Origin: Anaerolineales bacterium UBA3082
Lineage (GTDB): Bacteria > Chloroflexota > Anaerolineae > UBA7937
Assembly (NCBI GenBank): GCA_002366595.1
Contig: DFBK01000006.1
Span: 1,429 to 64,269 of the forward strand
Length of the DNA: 62,841 bases
Reading direction: 5' to 3'
Shown: positions 49,139 to 58,691 of the stretch, one piece after another
Numbering within the stretch: the first letter of the stretch is position 1
Layout of the letters: each line of letters opens with the position of its first letter
The notes under the pieces: generated by a model
Told to the model about the DNA's origin: nothing
The model's input: only the letters and a program-made list of their open reading frames with translations
Database searches by the model: none
Position numbers and translations under genes: made by a program

Positions 49139-51040
49139 GTGGGAAGTCTACGGACGAAGGCTCGCACTGCGGGCTACCTTTCCCTAGCCTTGCTATGTTC
49201 ATTGCTCGCTTTTCTCGTGGTGCTCGGTGGGGGCGAGTTGCCAGCCGAGGAATATAGCAGCTACCTAGCACCCGTGCTCTTGGTGGTGGGGGCTGCGGTG
49301 GCCATGTTGCTTGCCCTAAGGACACCTAGCCCAGCCAAGGCTGAGCCCTCACCTGTACCATATGCTGAGGTCCCCAGTCGAGATCTTCGAGCCATCGTCT
49401 CGGTGGCAAGGCTGGCACGGGCTGGTCAGGATGTTTCCACGGTTTTGGAGCATACCCTGGATAAGGCGCTGGAGATTACCGGTCTCAAAGAGGGGGCCAT
49501 CTACTTCCCAGCTGAGCCATCAGGGAAACCCCTGCCGAGCGTCTGCCGAAGCCCGACAGGGCACAGGAATTGTCTAGCCTCTCTTGCCTTCAGGGAAGAA
49601 CTGGTGGCCCTCGTAATCGAGTCCGGCCAGCCCGTTGTGAGTGACGGGCGAGCCGGCATCTCCTCCGGTGAACCGAAGTTACAGGTTAGAGACGGGGGCA
49701 CTTGGGCGATCGTCCCCATTCCTTGTCAACGGGTTCGAGGCGCTCTCGCCGTGGCCCAGCGCTGGACTGGTGGCCTCCGTGACGGATGCGTGGAGTCGCT
49801 TATCACACTGGGTCAGGTGGCTGGCGTAGTGCTGGACATCCTGAGGATGTTGGAGGAAGGCAATACGAACTTCCACGAAATGAGATCTCTGCATCAGATC
49901 TCCTTGGAGATCACCAGTAAACTCGACCCAGGGAGTGTAGCCAAGTCCCTGGTCGAGAGGGCTACTGAGTTGATGGGAGGTTTCTGTGGTGCAGTATATC
50001 TTGCCAGCGAAGAGTCTAATGACCTAACCCGCGTGGGAGGGGTCTTATCCGGTGAATATCCTTGGGGTGAAATTATCAAGATATGCGATTGGCTCGCATC
50101 CCATGTGGTGAGCAAGGGCATATCCACCATCGTCAGCGGCGATCATCTCTTGGAAGGGGCGGCTGTGCAGTGGGGTGATAACCGTCTGGCACCGGCTGCT
50201 ATTTGTGCGCCGCTGCAGTGGCAAGGGGAAACGAAGGGTGCGGTTCTCGTGTTGGTAGAGGGTGGCGCTGGCCCTCCTTCCAGCGATGATCTTCAGCTCC
50301 TGAGGCTAATGGCCAACCAGGCAGCGATCGCCGTGCAAAACTCTGAACTCTACTCCCAAGCCAATCGGCTGTTCGTGGAGAGCATCGGAGCGCTCTCCGA
50401 TGCCATCGAGATCCGAGATGCCTACACCGCCGGGCATTCCCAGCAGATAGCCCTATATTGCTTAGCCATCGCCGAAGAGCTCGCACTCCCGGAAAGGGAG
50501 CAGGAATTGCTGCACTTCGCCGCCCTATTGCACGATATTGGCAAGATCGGCGTAAGCGACGCCATCCTGAGAAAACCAGGCAGGCTTTCTGCTCAAGAGT
50601 TGGTGGAGATGAGACGACATTGCGCCATTGGAGCTCGCGTAGCCAAGCGGATAGAGAAGCTCCGTCCCGTGGTGCCCATCATCTACCATCATCACGAACG
50701 TTACGACGGGTTGGGTTATCCGGATGGCCTAAAAGGTGAGGTGATTCCGCTATTGGCCCGAGTGTTGGCGGTGGCTGACGCATTGGGGGCCATGACCAGC
50801 GATCGGCCTTATCGCCAGGCCTTTTCCATGGCGCGCGCGCTCGATGAAATCAATGAGGCTTCGGGAAGTCAATTTGACCCCGTGGTGGTTGAAGCCCTTT
50901 TTCGCGCCCTGAGACACTTGGAAGTGCCACCCCGAAGCCCAGGCCCTCCAATGTTCGAATCACAGGAGACGGTCGCCGCGACACACGAAGCAGAGCGGCG
51001 AAGAGAACCGATGGGGATTCCCACATTGGAATTCCATTAA
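49139..51040 (+). CDS. HD-GYP c-di-GMP phosphodiesterase with GAF domains
   Basis: 633 residues with start GTG 49139 after GGAGGTGAG. Two membrane helices at about 10-60 are followed by two GAF-like regions (about 75-235 and 240-410), the second ending in QLLRLMANQAAIAVQNSELY. The HD-GYP domain has HSQQIALYCLAIAEEL, HFAALLHDIGKIGVSD (H465, D466), IIYHHHERYDGLGYPDGLKG (GYP at 526-528) and VLAVADALGAMTSDRPYR; all metal ligands are present. It should degrade c-di-GMP. A c-di-GMP riboswitch precedes it, giving feedback on the enzyme's own substrate. The C-terminal 50 residues are disordered. Confidence 0.93.
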   Translation: MGSLRTKARTAGYLSLALLCSLLAFLVVLGGGELPAEEYSSYLAPVLLVVGAAVAMLLALRTPSPAKAEPSPVPYAEVPSRDLRAIVSVARLARAGQDVSTVLEHTLDKALEITGLKEGAIYFPAEPSGKPLPSVCRSPTGHRNCLASLAFREELVALVIESGQPVVSDGRAGISSGEPKLQVRDGGTWAIVPIPCQRVRGALAVAQRWTGGLRDGCVESLITLGQVAGVVLDILRMLEEGNTNFHEMRSLHQISLEITSKLDPGSVAKSLVERATELMGGFCGAVYLASEESNDLTRVGGVLSGEYPWGEIIKICDWLASHVVSKGISTIVSGDHLLEGAAVQWGDNRLAPAAICAPLQWQGETKGAVLVLVEGGAGPPSSDDLQLLRLMANQAAIAVQNSELYSQANRLFVESIGALSDAIEIRDAYTAGHSQQIALYCLAIAEELALPEREQELLHFAALLHDIGKIGVSDAILRKPGRLSAQELVEMRRHCAIGARVAKRIEKLRPVVPIIYHHHERYDGLGYPDGLKGEVIPLLARVLAVADALGAMTSDRPYRQAFSMARALDEINEASGSQFDPVVVEALFRALRHLEVPPRSPGPPMFESQETVAATHEAERRREPMGIPTLEFH

Positions 51041-51167
51041 CGGCACTGCCGTTACCAAGTCGAATGTTTCAATTGTCTAGCCTGGGTCTCAGGGAGGAGC
51101 GGGAGATTCATTATGACAGAGGCCTCAGGTCTGCAGGCCCGCGGAGTATCCCGGCCTGGAAGCAAAC

Positions 51168-53015
51168 GTGGCTGCTTCTACGAAGATGAAAGGGGGACAT
51201 AGACCAATCATGACAGTAGGCGAGCATCCTGTAAAGGAGGGCCAGCATAAAGGTCTACGCAACCTGGCTTGGATCGCCCCGGCAGCAATTGCTCTCATAG
51301 TCTGCATCACGGCTCTGGTGGCGGCCCTGCGGACGGTTGGCAACGGCCATTGGTTTTATCTCGCTATTATGGTTTCATTTTTGGCTTTCGGAGCCGCGTT
51401 ATTGACTAGGGCAGCCATTTCTAGCGCTCGCGAGACCGCCGGAGAGAAGGAAATCAACCCCGACCGAGCCGAAGCGGAGTGGCTGCGCCCCCTTTTCGAT
51501 GCTCTAACGCGGATTTGGCTAATTCGAGGCCCGGGGGACGACCCAGAAGCCACCATCGCCTTGGCCGTGGAGAGCCTGGCGACGGGCATAGGCCTTGGCG
51601 AGATTGCGGCTTTCTTAGTTGACCAGACGGAGGAAAGGTTGCGACTGGTCGCTCACTACTCCCGTTCACCCACGGGCAGCAGGGTGAAAGTGCCAGATCT
51701 AGCCATGAAAATGGCGCAGCGCGCACTTCACTCGCGACACCCGGTTGAAAGTAATGCTTTTCCCTATCTCAGGCAGCATCCGATTCAGACCCACGCTCAA
51801 GCGATGGCTATCTCAGCGTTGGCACAGCCTTTCGGATCCAAGGGACGGATTTGGGGTGCGTTGTTCGTGGCTAGTGAGCCAGGTGGTTCCTTGTCTGGAG
51901 ATCAGAGGGGCGTTGTTAGGGCCTTTGGTGAGATCCTGGCGATGACGCTCGACGCCACCTTGTTGTATGGTGAGGTCCGGCGGAGTCGAGATCAGATGGC
52001 CACTCTCTTCCAGATCACGATCGATATCACCTCGCACTTGCAACTGGAAGAGTTGTTGGGGTCCATAGTGCGCAGGACAGTGACGCTTCTCGATGGATTC
52101 TGCGGGGGGGTCCGACTTGTAGAGCGCACGGAGTCTGTTTGGGAATATGGGCCGATTACTTTCTGGCCGGTTGGTGAAAACAACAACGATCTATTCCTGG
52201 CCCTAGAAAGTGAGACCAGGGGCGTGGTTGAGAATGGCAGGTCGAAAGTCATTGAGATATCGCCACCGACCGCAAAGGCTTCGGGTGAGGGCGGAAGTGG
52301 TAGTAATGCTGTTGCCATCATCGTGCCTATGAAATGGGAAGGAGATGTGATCGGTGTGCTCTATGTTCTGATGGACCGGCAAGGCCGTCCTTTCGCCGAG
52401 ACGGATGCGTCCCTGCTCAATCTCCTAGCCTCTCAGGCGGCGATCGCCGTCCAGAACTCGCGGCTCTACGAGAACTGCCAGACATTAGCCGTGACCGATC
52501 CTCTGACTGGCTTGTACAACCGTCGATTCTTCTCAGAGGAACTGGGGAAGGAGATATCAAGAAGCGTGCGAGAAGGTAAACCGCTCTCGCTAATCGTGTT
52601 AGATGTCGATTTCCTCAAGAAGCATAATGATTCCAGGGGACATCTTGAAGGTGATAAGTTGTTGTGTGGAATAGCAGAGGTTCTGAGGCTTGTGGTCAGG
52701 GAATCCGATACCGCAAGCAGGTACGGGGGTGACGAATTTGCGGCCTTGCTGCCAGGGGCAACCGAGGCGGAGGCGCTGCAGATTGCAGAGAGAATTCGCT
52801 CTGAAGTAGAGTCGGGGGAACTGGCTGGGGCAGCGATATCGGTCAGCGTTGGGGTGGCCACTTTCCCGACGGATGCTTGCGAGGCAGAGAACCTCATGTT
52901 GATGGCCGATCGGCGGCTCTATGCAGCCAAGGCGTTAGGACGCAACCGAGTGTGCGGTTCGAAGGCTGACTCTTCAAGAGAAGGGTCGATGGTCGCCCTG
53001 ATGTCAGAGCCATGA
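51168..53015 (+). CDS. GGDEF diguanylate cyclase with GAF domains
   Basis: 615 residues, similar in design to the HD-GYP protein: two N-terminal membrane helices (about 35-90), two GAF-like domains (the second also ending ASQAAIAVQNSRLY), then a GGDEF domain starting VTDPLTGLYNRRFF. RYGGDEF is intact (520-524), and RESD five residues before it is the I-site that allows product inhibition. It should make c-di-GMP. The start is uncertain: GTG 51168, ATG 51186 or ATG 51210. It follows the HD-GYP gene by 127 bp and precedes the Flp pilin gene, so the pair probably sets c-di-GMP levels for pilus function. Confidence 0.92.
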   Translation: MAASTKMKGGHRPIMTVGEHPVKEGQHKGLRNLAWIAPAAIALIVCITALVAALRTVGNGHWFYLAIMVSFLAFGAALLTRAAISSARETAGEKEINPDRAEAEWLRPLFDALTRIWLIRGPGDDPEATIALAVESLATGIGLGEIAAFLVDQTEERLRLVAHYSRSPTGSRVKVPDLAMKMAQRALHSRHPVESNAFPYLRQHPIQTHAQAMAISALAQPFGSKGRIWGALFVASEPGGSLSGDQRGVVRAFGEILAMTLDATLLYGEVRRSRDQMATLFQITIDITSHLQLEELLGSIVRRTVTLLDGFCGGVRLVERTESVWEYGPITFWPVGENNNDLFLALESETRGVVENGRSKVIEISPPTAKASGEGGSGSNAVAIIVPMKWEGDVIGVLYVLMDRQGRPFAETDASLLNLLASQAAIAVQNSRLYENCQTLAVTDPLTGLYNRRFFSEELGKEISRSVREGKPLSLIVLDVDFLKKHNDSRGHLEGDKLLCGIAEVLRLVVRESDTASRYGGDEFAALLPGATEAEALQIAERIRSEVESGELAGAAISVSVGVATFPTDACEAENLMLMADRRLYAAKALGRNRVCGSKADSSREGSMVALMSEP

Positions 53016-53046
53016 TTCGATCAGTTAAACTAAGGGGGTGGGCTAG

Positions 53047-53202
53047 ATGCTTAGCAGGGTGAGAGAAGAAACAGCACAGGGGCTAACGGAATATGCCTTG
53101 CTCTACTTAGGGGTAGCCCTGGCTCTAATTGTCTTACTTGGCGTTTTCGGCGAGCAGGTTACAGACGTCTATCAGCGGATCATCATCCAGTTGCCATTCT
53201 GA
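53047..53202 (+). CDS. flp: Flp-type (type IVb) pilin
   Basis: A 51-residue pilin precursor. A short charged leader MLSRVREETAQG is followed by LTEYALLYLGVALALIVLLG, a hydrophobic helix with the Glu-Tyr pair at the third and fourth positions, as in Flp pilins cut by a TadV-type peptidase. The C-terminal part is VFGEQVTDVYQRIIIQLPF. GGGGGTGGG lies before ATG 53047. It is the first gene of the Tad/Flp locus and probably the major pilus subunit. Confidence 0.85.
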   Translation: MLSRVREETAQGLTEYALLYLGVALALIVLLGVFGEQVTDVYQRIIIQLPF

Positions 53203-53412
53203 AATCGAGGGCTATCTGCTTAAAATCGGTTCCTGCCACACCGTGGCGGAGCCAATTCTTGAATGATGAGGGAAGCCGAATGACCTGTTAAGGCTGCGGA
53301 TGGAGAGGCAGGACCCGGCCATCGTCCGTAGAATCGCTACGAGGACTTCACTATGTTGGCTCGCACGCCTTTTTGACTTTTCGTTGGAAGAATGGTAGAA
53401 TAATGACAACCT

Positions 53413-53468
53413 CTCTCATCGTCCTGCACCCACCTCTCATCGTCCTGCACCCACCTCTTATCGTCCAG
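53413..53468. repeat. 21-bp tandem repeat upstream of the first TadE gene
   Basis: The unit CTCTCATCGTCCTGCACCCA (20 of 21 bases shown) starts at 53413 and 53434, with a third, degenerate start at 53455. It lies in the spacer between the pilin gene and the TadE gene. Confidence 0.8.
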
Positions 53469-53490
53469 CAGCGTTTGAAGGATAAGGATA

Positions 53491-54039
53491 GTGATTGGTA
53501 AGAGTGTAAAGCCTTTGATTCACGAGGCTGGCCAAAGCCTAGTCGAGTTTGCGCTGGTGACTTTGTTCGTGATTCTGCCCGTGACCTTCGGCATTATCGA
53601 CGGCAGCATCCTCTTCTACAAATGGGTGGCGCTCACCAACGGGGCCCGAGAGGGGGCCCGGGCGGGGGCCATCTATCACTATGAGGGTACTGAACCATCC
53701 GACGGCAGCAGGGACATGATGGAGAACAAGATAGATCCGGCGCGAGAGAACGTGATCACCCAGACCGTAGAGGCAATGGTCAGGCCGCTGGTTAGCATAC
53801 AGGGTTGGACCGTAAGCTACGAGGACCCGGAAGGTGACCTATGCGTGCAGGGGCCCGGCGGTTGGGAGTTCTGCGATGTCTATCGTAGCGGCGATCTCGT
53901 TACGGTGGCCATCACTCACACTCACACCACTATAGTGGGCTTAGTGATTGATTTGGGAGAAATCGACCTCAACGCGACGGCGACGATGAGGATCGAGCCC
54001 GGCGGACCGGCCCCCACGCCTACGCCAGCGTCGCCATAG
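53491..54039 (+). CDS. TadE-like pseudopilin
   Basis: 182 residues, start GTG 53491. The N-terminus has the TadE signature AGQSLVEFALVTLFVILPVT followed by NGAREGARAGAIY. One membrane helix (about 14-38) and an extracellular part end in a Pro/Thr tail (APTPTPASP). TadE proteins are pseudopilins processed by the prepilin peptidase and are needed for Tad pilus assembly. Followed 22 bp later by a second TadE gene. Confidence 0.88.
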   Translation: MIGKSVKPLIHEAGQSLVEFALVTLFVILPVTFGIIDGSILFYKWVALTNGAREGARAGAIYHYEGTEPSDGSRDMMENKIDPARENVITQTVEAMVRPLVSIQGWTVSYEDPEGDLCVQGPGGWEFCDVYRSGDLVTVAITHTHTTIVGLVIDLGEIDLNATATMRIEPGGPAPTPTPASP

Positions 54040-54061
54040 AGAAGGGTACTGAGGCTAATAT

Positions 54062-54499
54062 ATGCTCTGGCGAAGTAGAAGGAAGAGCGGGCAAGAAGGG
54101 CAGGCCCTGGTAGAGACGGCATTTATGATCCTGGCGGTACTCCTACTTCTTATGGGGATTATCGAGTTTGGTTTCATCTTCTATACTTACGTGCGGGTCT
54201 CCAATGCCACTCGGGAGGGAGCCCGAGCGGGCTCGCTGTGGTTGATGACCACAGGTGGGACGGGCACCTTGACCGATACGGTCCAAACTGCGGTGCGGGC
54301 CGAGGTCGCCGCTATTGAGAACGATGATATTGTCGTCGTCATAGAGAACAATGTAGAGGACCTAAAGGCAGGAGATACCATTACCGTTACTGCCACCTAT
54401 GACTACCCCTTGCCCATCGTCTCCGCTTTGCCTATAATCAAAGATATTATAGATTCACCCTTTCCCGTATCCAGAACGGTGGTCATGCGGTTTCAGTAG
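54062..54499 (+). CDS. TadE-like pseudopilin (second)
   Basis: 145 residues: EGQALVETAFMILAVLLLLM and RVSNATREGARAGSLW match the TadE pattern, with Glu five residues after the processing Gly. The soluble part contains DTITVTATYDYPLPI, typical of TadE/TadF. Part of the same operon, 26 bp before the TadG-like gene. Confidence 0.88.
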   Translation: MLWRSRRKSGQEGQALVETAFMILAVLLLLMGIIEFGFIFYTYVRVSNATREGARAGSLWLMTTGGTGTLTDTVQTAVRAEVAAIENDDIVVVIENNVEDLKAGDTITVTATYDYPLPIVSALPIIKDIIDSPFPVSRTVVMRFQ

Positions 54500-54525
54500 C
54501 AAAGGGTTCTAAGAGGGGGAGAGAG

Positions 54526-56439
54526 ATGAAACCTAAGAATCTGAGAGGAGAAGAGGGTCAGGCGGCAGTTTTGATTACCCTCCTTGTTATGTTCGCCTTT
54601 ATCGCCCTTACGGCCTTGGCTATCGACGGCGGTCACCTATATGTGGTGAGGCGCGACCTTCAGAACATGGGTGATGCGGCTTGCTTGGCGGCGGCCACGG
54701 AACTCTCCCTTGGTGGTGACACGGAAGGGGCCATTGCCAAGGCTCAAGAGTACGTGATTAGAAATGGGGGGGCTGAGGAGTTCTACACAGAGCAAGAGGG
54801 AACCGGTGTAGGCTTGGTCAAAGGCATTGAAGTGAGCGGCGCCAATGTGAGGGTGGCCCTTCAAGAGGATGTTGATACCTACTTCACCATGATATTCAAT
54901 CGCTCCAGTGCCTTGGTGGGCGCCCGTTCCCGCTGTAACTCCCAGATTGGTGGCGGTCTCCTGCCCATCGCCGTGCGCAGGTATGACGGTTTCGGCAAAG
55001 ATCCATCACTGCTGGATCTACTGGCCAACAAGAACTGCCAGCCTCCGGGGTGCTACTATGACGAGGATTCCGATACCGTCTATTTGGACGGGTACTACGG
55101 CCGCACGCCGTTCCATCCAATCAGCGACACGCTCCATGTTCCCACACCTGGGGAGCGCGACGACGAGACGACTGGGAACATTGACTGCGACCCCGACCCG
55201 CCACAGGGGGATGACATCCTTGACGGAGTGTGCGTCCTTGGGGTAGAGACGGACACCAACGACGGAACGGAGAAGTTTTCAGGTTTCGTCTCGCTCGATA
55301 TCCGGAATATCGCAGACCCACTCCACCGCCACATCGAATACTATAACGGGGCCACAGGCCAGGATGCTACCAACAAAGCGCTATCAAGCCGATGGTTTTG
55401 TGAACGCGGCTGGCGAGGCAGGAGGGTACCCACCCTTGGCGATCAGTTGGCCTACCTGCCGGGGGTCTCTGCCGCGATGACTGGCCAAGACATGCTCAAC
55501 TGTGACCCGCCCTGGGAAGTGGGCCAACAGTTCGTGGCTGTGGTCTATAGTGGCTACGTCTGGGACGTTCCCGAAGCCAAGATGGAGATCCATCCCTGGG
55601 TCAATCCTGTTCCCCCCATCTTCCCCAGTATAACCGATACCGTTACTTATACTCTCACCCTGGAAAAGGTCGGGCTTTGGCCCCCGTACGCCAATTTCGA
55701 ACTGCAATGGGACTTCATGGAGGGGGCTGATGAGATAAACCCCAACGTTGAGTTCAGCGAGAACCCGGTGGAAATGGCGGAGAACCGGCTCGTGGCATCG
55801 GTGGACATGATTGTCTACGCTGAAAATCCCATCACCGACACTAGTTACCTCAGCGCTTTGACGGTGCGGGCGCGCGACACAAGCTTAGGGCTTACGCGTT
55901 GGGCCTCCACCAACTTCGTATATGGCGAGATCGGCCCGGATTTCACATTGTACGCCCATGGCCGGGAGTTCAGTGTGCCCCAGGGTGGCGTTCTGCGAAT
56001 TACCGTCACTGCCAGGGGCTTTGCTGGCTTCTCGACACCCAATGCAGATCTCAGCGCCTCTCAAGTTATGCCTGTGCCTCCGCCGGCTGTCTTCTCCCAA
56101 ACAGGAGGGCCCAGCAAGGTGAAGATCGAGGATGGCGTCGACAACGAGGAGAAGGTTAACCTGAAGTTCAACGCTGACGCCTCGCCCGGAACCTATGAAC
56201 TCCTATTGACAGCTACAGCGAAAGACGGAGTAGAGCACAGTGTGCCCATCCTGGTGAACGTCTATGAGCCTACGGGTGAAGAACCTCACCAATTCGTCAT
56301 CGTGGAGGGCTTTGCTCCTTTCGAGATCAGTTACATAGATAACAATGACGTAGTCGCATACGCTATTGGCCCCATTGTCCCCGATCTCAGTTTGATCACA
56401 GCGGGCACAAGGGGTTCGCTTTTGCCTTGGGCGCCGTAG
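54526..56439 (+). CDS. TadG-like pilus-associated protein
   Basis: 637 residues. The N-terminus EEGQAAVLITLLVMFAFIAL then ALAIDGGHLYVVRRDLQNMGDAACLAAATEL is the Flp pilus-assembly TadG-like N-terminal domain (one membrane helix at about 14-36). The large extracellular remainder has Cys pairs around residues 165-245 (NKNCQPPGCYYD, IDCDPD) and beta-sandwich regions; ITVTARGFAGF and PGTYELLLTATAKDG look like immunoglobulin-type repeats. TadG is commonly tethered to the cell wall and anchors the pilus. Length is above many TadG proteins because of the C-terminal beta domains. Confidence 0.82.
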   Translation: MKPKNLRGEEGQAAVLITLLVMFAFIALTALAIDGGHLYVVRRDLQNMGDAACLAAATELSLGGDTEGAIAKAQEYVIRNGGAEEFYTEQEGTGVGLVKGIEVSGANVRVALQEDVDTYFTMIFNRSSALVGARSRCNSQIGGGLLPIAVRRYDGFGKDPSLLDLLANKNCQPPGCYYDEDSDTVYLDGYYGRTPFHPISDTLHVPTPGERDDETTGNIDCDPDPPQGDDILDGVCVLGVETDTNDGTEKFSGFVSLDIRNIADPLHRHIEYYNGATGQDATNKALSSRWFCERGWRGRRVPTLGDQLAYLPGVSAAMTGQDMLNCDPPWEVGQQFVAVVYSGYVWDVPEAKMEIHPWVNPVPPIFPSITDTVTYTLTLEKVGLWPPYANFELQWDFMEGADEINPNVEFSENPVEMAENRLVASVDMIVYAENPITDTSYLSALTVRARDTSLGLTRWASTNFVYGEIGPDFTLYAHGREFSVPQGGVLRITVTARGFAGFSTPNADLSASQVMPVPPPAVFSQTGGPSKVKIEDGVDNEEKVNLKFNADASPGTYELLLTATAKDGVEHSVPILVNVYEPTGEEPHQFVIVEGFAPFEISYIDNNDVVAYAIGPIVPDLSLITAGTRGSLLPWAP

Positions 56440-56592
56440 CCCGGCGCTGTCGTTGGGATGGAGTGGGGAGATTCTATGATATTGACCCTGGCCGTAGCGA
56501 GGTACAATCTCGTTCTGCTACAAGTGTGAATTCATCGGAGGGAAAGGTTCTCCGATAGTCTTGGTATAGATTCTCGCTGAGGAGGTGGCAAA

Positions 56593-57411
56593 GTGAAACT
56601 GTTCCGTAACCGGAGAGGGTTACTGTGGATGTTGGCCGGGGGCCTGGTGGCTGTCTTGGCCGGTCTGGTAGCGATGTTCGCCCTGCGGACCGCTGTCACC
56701 GGGGTTCAGGTTGCACCACCCGAGGCTCCCCTCACACGGCCGGTGGTGGTGGCTGCGCATGTGGTGCCCCGTCGAACCGTCCTGTCAGAGACGGATGTGG
56801 AGATCAGGGAGTTGCCTGAGGATGCGATCCGATCTGGAGCCGTGGTGAAAATAGAAGACGCTGTCGACAGGATCACTCTGACGGAGTTGAACGAGGGGGA
56901 GATAATCCTGGCCCAAAACCTCCTGGAGGTCACAGCGGAAGGAGCACCGGGAGAGGGTGAAGTAAGCCTTGCCGAAGCCCTCGAAGAGGACGAATTAGCG
57001 GTAGCGCTACCGGCTACCGATCTGATGAGCCGATTTGGGGTCGTGATGCCGGGGGACAAGGTCGATCTTCTCTTCTCTGTAAATGTGGTGGGAAAGACAT
57101 ACCTGGAGGAGGTCCCTCGGGGGGGGCTGGTAGCGCTGACTACGGTCCAGGATTTGGAAATCCTCCAGATCGTTGCGGAGAAGCCGCCGGCCGAGGAGGG
57201 CGAAGAAGGAGAAGAGCCAGGTGAGCGACTGATAATATTGATCGCCGACCCTCAAGAGGCGGTGATCATCAAGTACCTCAAAGATTCTGGCGGCGTGATC
57301 GATTTCGCTTTGCGAGCGGCCACCAGTGAACGACTATTTGACACCGAACCCGTAACCATAAACTACTTGGCTAGACGGTATGGGATTATACCACCAGAGC
57401 CCCTTGACTAG
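56593..57411 (+). CDS. cpaB: Flp pilus assembly protein CpaB (RcpC)
   Basis: 272 residues with start GTG 56593 after GAGGAGG. N-terminal membrane helix (about 9-31), then an SAF domain (VVVAAHVVPRRTVLSETDVEI, about 50-115) and a long CpaB C-terminal domain (ELAVALPATDLMSRFGVVMPGDKVDLLF). In diderms CpaB works with the secretin CpaC; here the next gene is cpaE at a 16-bp gap and no secretin is present, as expected for a monoderm. Confidence 0.9.
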   Translation: MKLFRNRRGLLWMLAGGLVAVLAGLVAMFALRTAVTGVQVAPPEAPLTRPVVVAAHVVPRRTVLSETDVEIRELPEDAIRSGAVVKIEDAVDRITLTELNEGEIILAQNLLEVTAEGAPGEGEVSLAEALEEDELAVALPATDLMSRFGVVMPGDKVDLLFSVNVVGKTYLEEVPRGGLVALTTVQDLEILQIVAEKPPAEEGEEGEEPGERLIILIADPQEAVIIKYLKDSGGVIDFALRAATSERLFDTEPVTINYLARRYGIIPPEPLD

Positions 57412-57427
57412 GTGAGGATGGTTTGAA

Positions 57428-58636
57428 ATGCAGGGTCGACGCACTGTCCTGATTCTAAGTCAATCGGGTGAAGGCCGTACTCGACTTCGACGGGCGTTGA
57501 GCCTATCGAATGGTTTGGAAGTCGCGGACACAGTAGAGCCGGGACCTCAGGGGGTGGCGTCAGCGAGACGCCTTCAGCCCGATGTGATCATAGTGGATAG
57601 TGGCTGGGGAGAAAAGGCAGATCTCGATTTCATCCGTTCCCTCGCCTCTGCCGTTCCTACATCTCTGATCATGCTCGTGGCCCCCGACGAAGACATGGAA
57701 TATGTGCAGGATGCTCTTCTCGGCGGTGCCCGGGGCTTTGTGACGCGATCCTCGGCGGAGTCTCAGTTGGTGGGGGCCGTCGGTCGGGTGCTACAATTAG
57801 AGACTACCAAGCGGCTTCAGCAAGCGGAAGCCGGGAAGAGGGAAGTAACTCCAGGCAGCAGAGAGGGGAAGGTGGTAAGCGTCCTCAGCGCAAAGGGTGG
57901 GGTGGGTTGCACGGTCATCGCGGTGAATCTAGCCGTTGCTCTTCGGAGAGAGACCGGCCAGCCCGTTTCTCTCTTCGACTCCAATCTACGTTTTGGTAAT
58001 GCAGCCGTTCTCTTGAACCTCTGGCCGCGAGTGACCTTGGGAGACCTGGCACGATACGAAGACGATTTGAGCACCCAACTGGTGGAGGAGGTAATGCTGA
58101 CACATTCATCGGGTGTAAGGGTGCTATTGCCTCCCCTTACTCTCGAAGCGGCCGAAGAGATAACTCCCCGGTTGGTGACCAAGATTCTTGAAATCTTGAA
58201 AGGCGGATACGAGTTTGTCGTTGTGGATTCGGGGGCCTACCTAGACGCAGTAGCGCTGGCCATATTGGACTCCTCCTTCAGAACAGTGTTGGTGACCACG
58301 CCTGAGGTGCCTGCGCTTCATAACCTGAGGCGCATGCTGCAAGTCACCGAGGATCTGGGATATCCTCGGGACAGATTGGTCATCGTGGGGAATAGGTTCT
58401 CGGCCACCTGGGGGATCAAGCCCGCGGACATCGCCGAAAGCCTTGGGTCTCCCATCTCCGTGACCTTGCCCAGCGATGGACGGTTGGTGACACAGGCTGC
58501 GAACAGGGGCATCCCCTTCGTCTTGGATGCGCCGGACAGCGGTGCGAGCCGGGGGATCTACAAGTTGGCAGAACTTCTTATGAAAGCGGGACCGCAGACC
58601 GGCAACGAAGAGGAGCCGTGGTCGCACCCGGGCTAG
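57428..58636 (+). CDS. cpaE: CpaE/TadZ-like pilus localisation ATPase
   Basis: 402 residues. An N-terminal receiver-like domain (about 5-125; VIIVDSGWGEKADLDFI) is followed by a MinD/ParA-type ATPase with deviant Walker A AKGGVGCT (155-162). The lysine normally before Thr is Cys, a change common in TadZ/CpaE proteins. VSLFDSNLRFGN and FVVVDSGAYLDAVALAILD complete the ATPase core. These proteins position the pilus machinery at the cell pole. Between cpaB and tadB; tadA is not in its usual place next to it. Confidence 0.88.
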   Translation: MQGRRTVLILSQSGEGRTRLRRALSLSNGLEVADTVEPGPQGVASARRLQPDVIIVDSGWGEKADLDFIRSLASAVPTSLIMLVAPDEDMEYVQDALLGGARGFVTRSSAESQLVGAVGRVLQLETTKRLQQAEAGKREVTPGSREGKVVSVLSAKGGVGCTVIAVNLAVALRRETGQPVSLFDSNLRFGNAAVLLNLWPRVTLGDLARYEDDLSTQLVEEVMLTHSSGVRVLLPPLTLEAAEEITPRLVTKILEILKGGYEFVVVDSGAYLDAVALAILDSSFRTVLVTTPEVPALHNLRRMLQVTEDLGYPRDRLVIVGNRFSATWGIKPADIAESLGSPISVTLPSDGRLVTQAANRGIPFVLDAPDSGASRGIYKLAELLMKAGPQTGNEEEPWSHPG

Positions 58637-58691
58637 TTATTGACGCAAGTGGAAAAGTAATTCTCGGAGTCAGTTTGAGGTAGGAATAGAG

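Noticed and set aside
51218..51236. ATCCTGTAAAGGAGG near the start of the GGDEF gene as another palindromic-element copy
   Set aside because: Lacks the GGATCC centre and the second arm; it can be coding sequence by chance.
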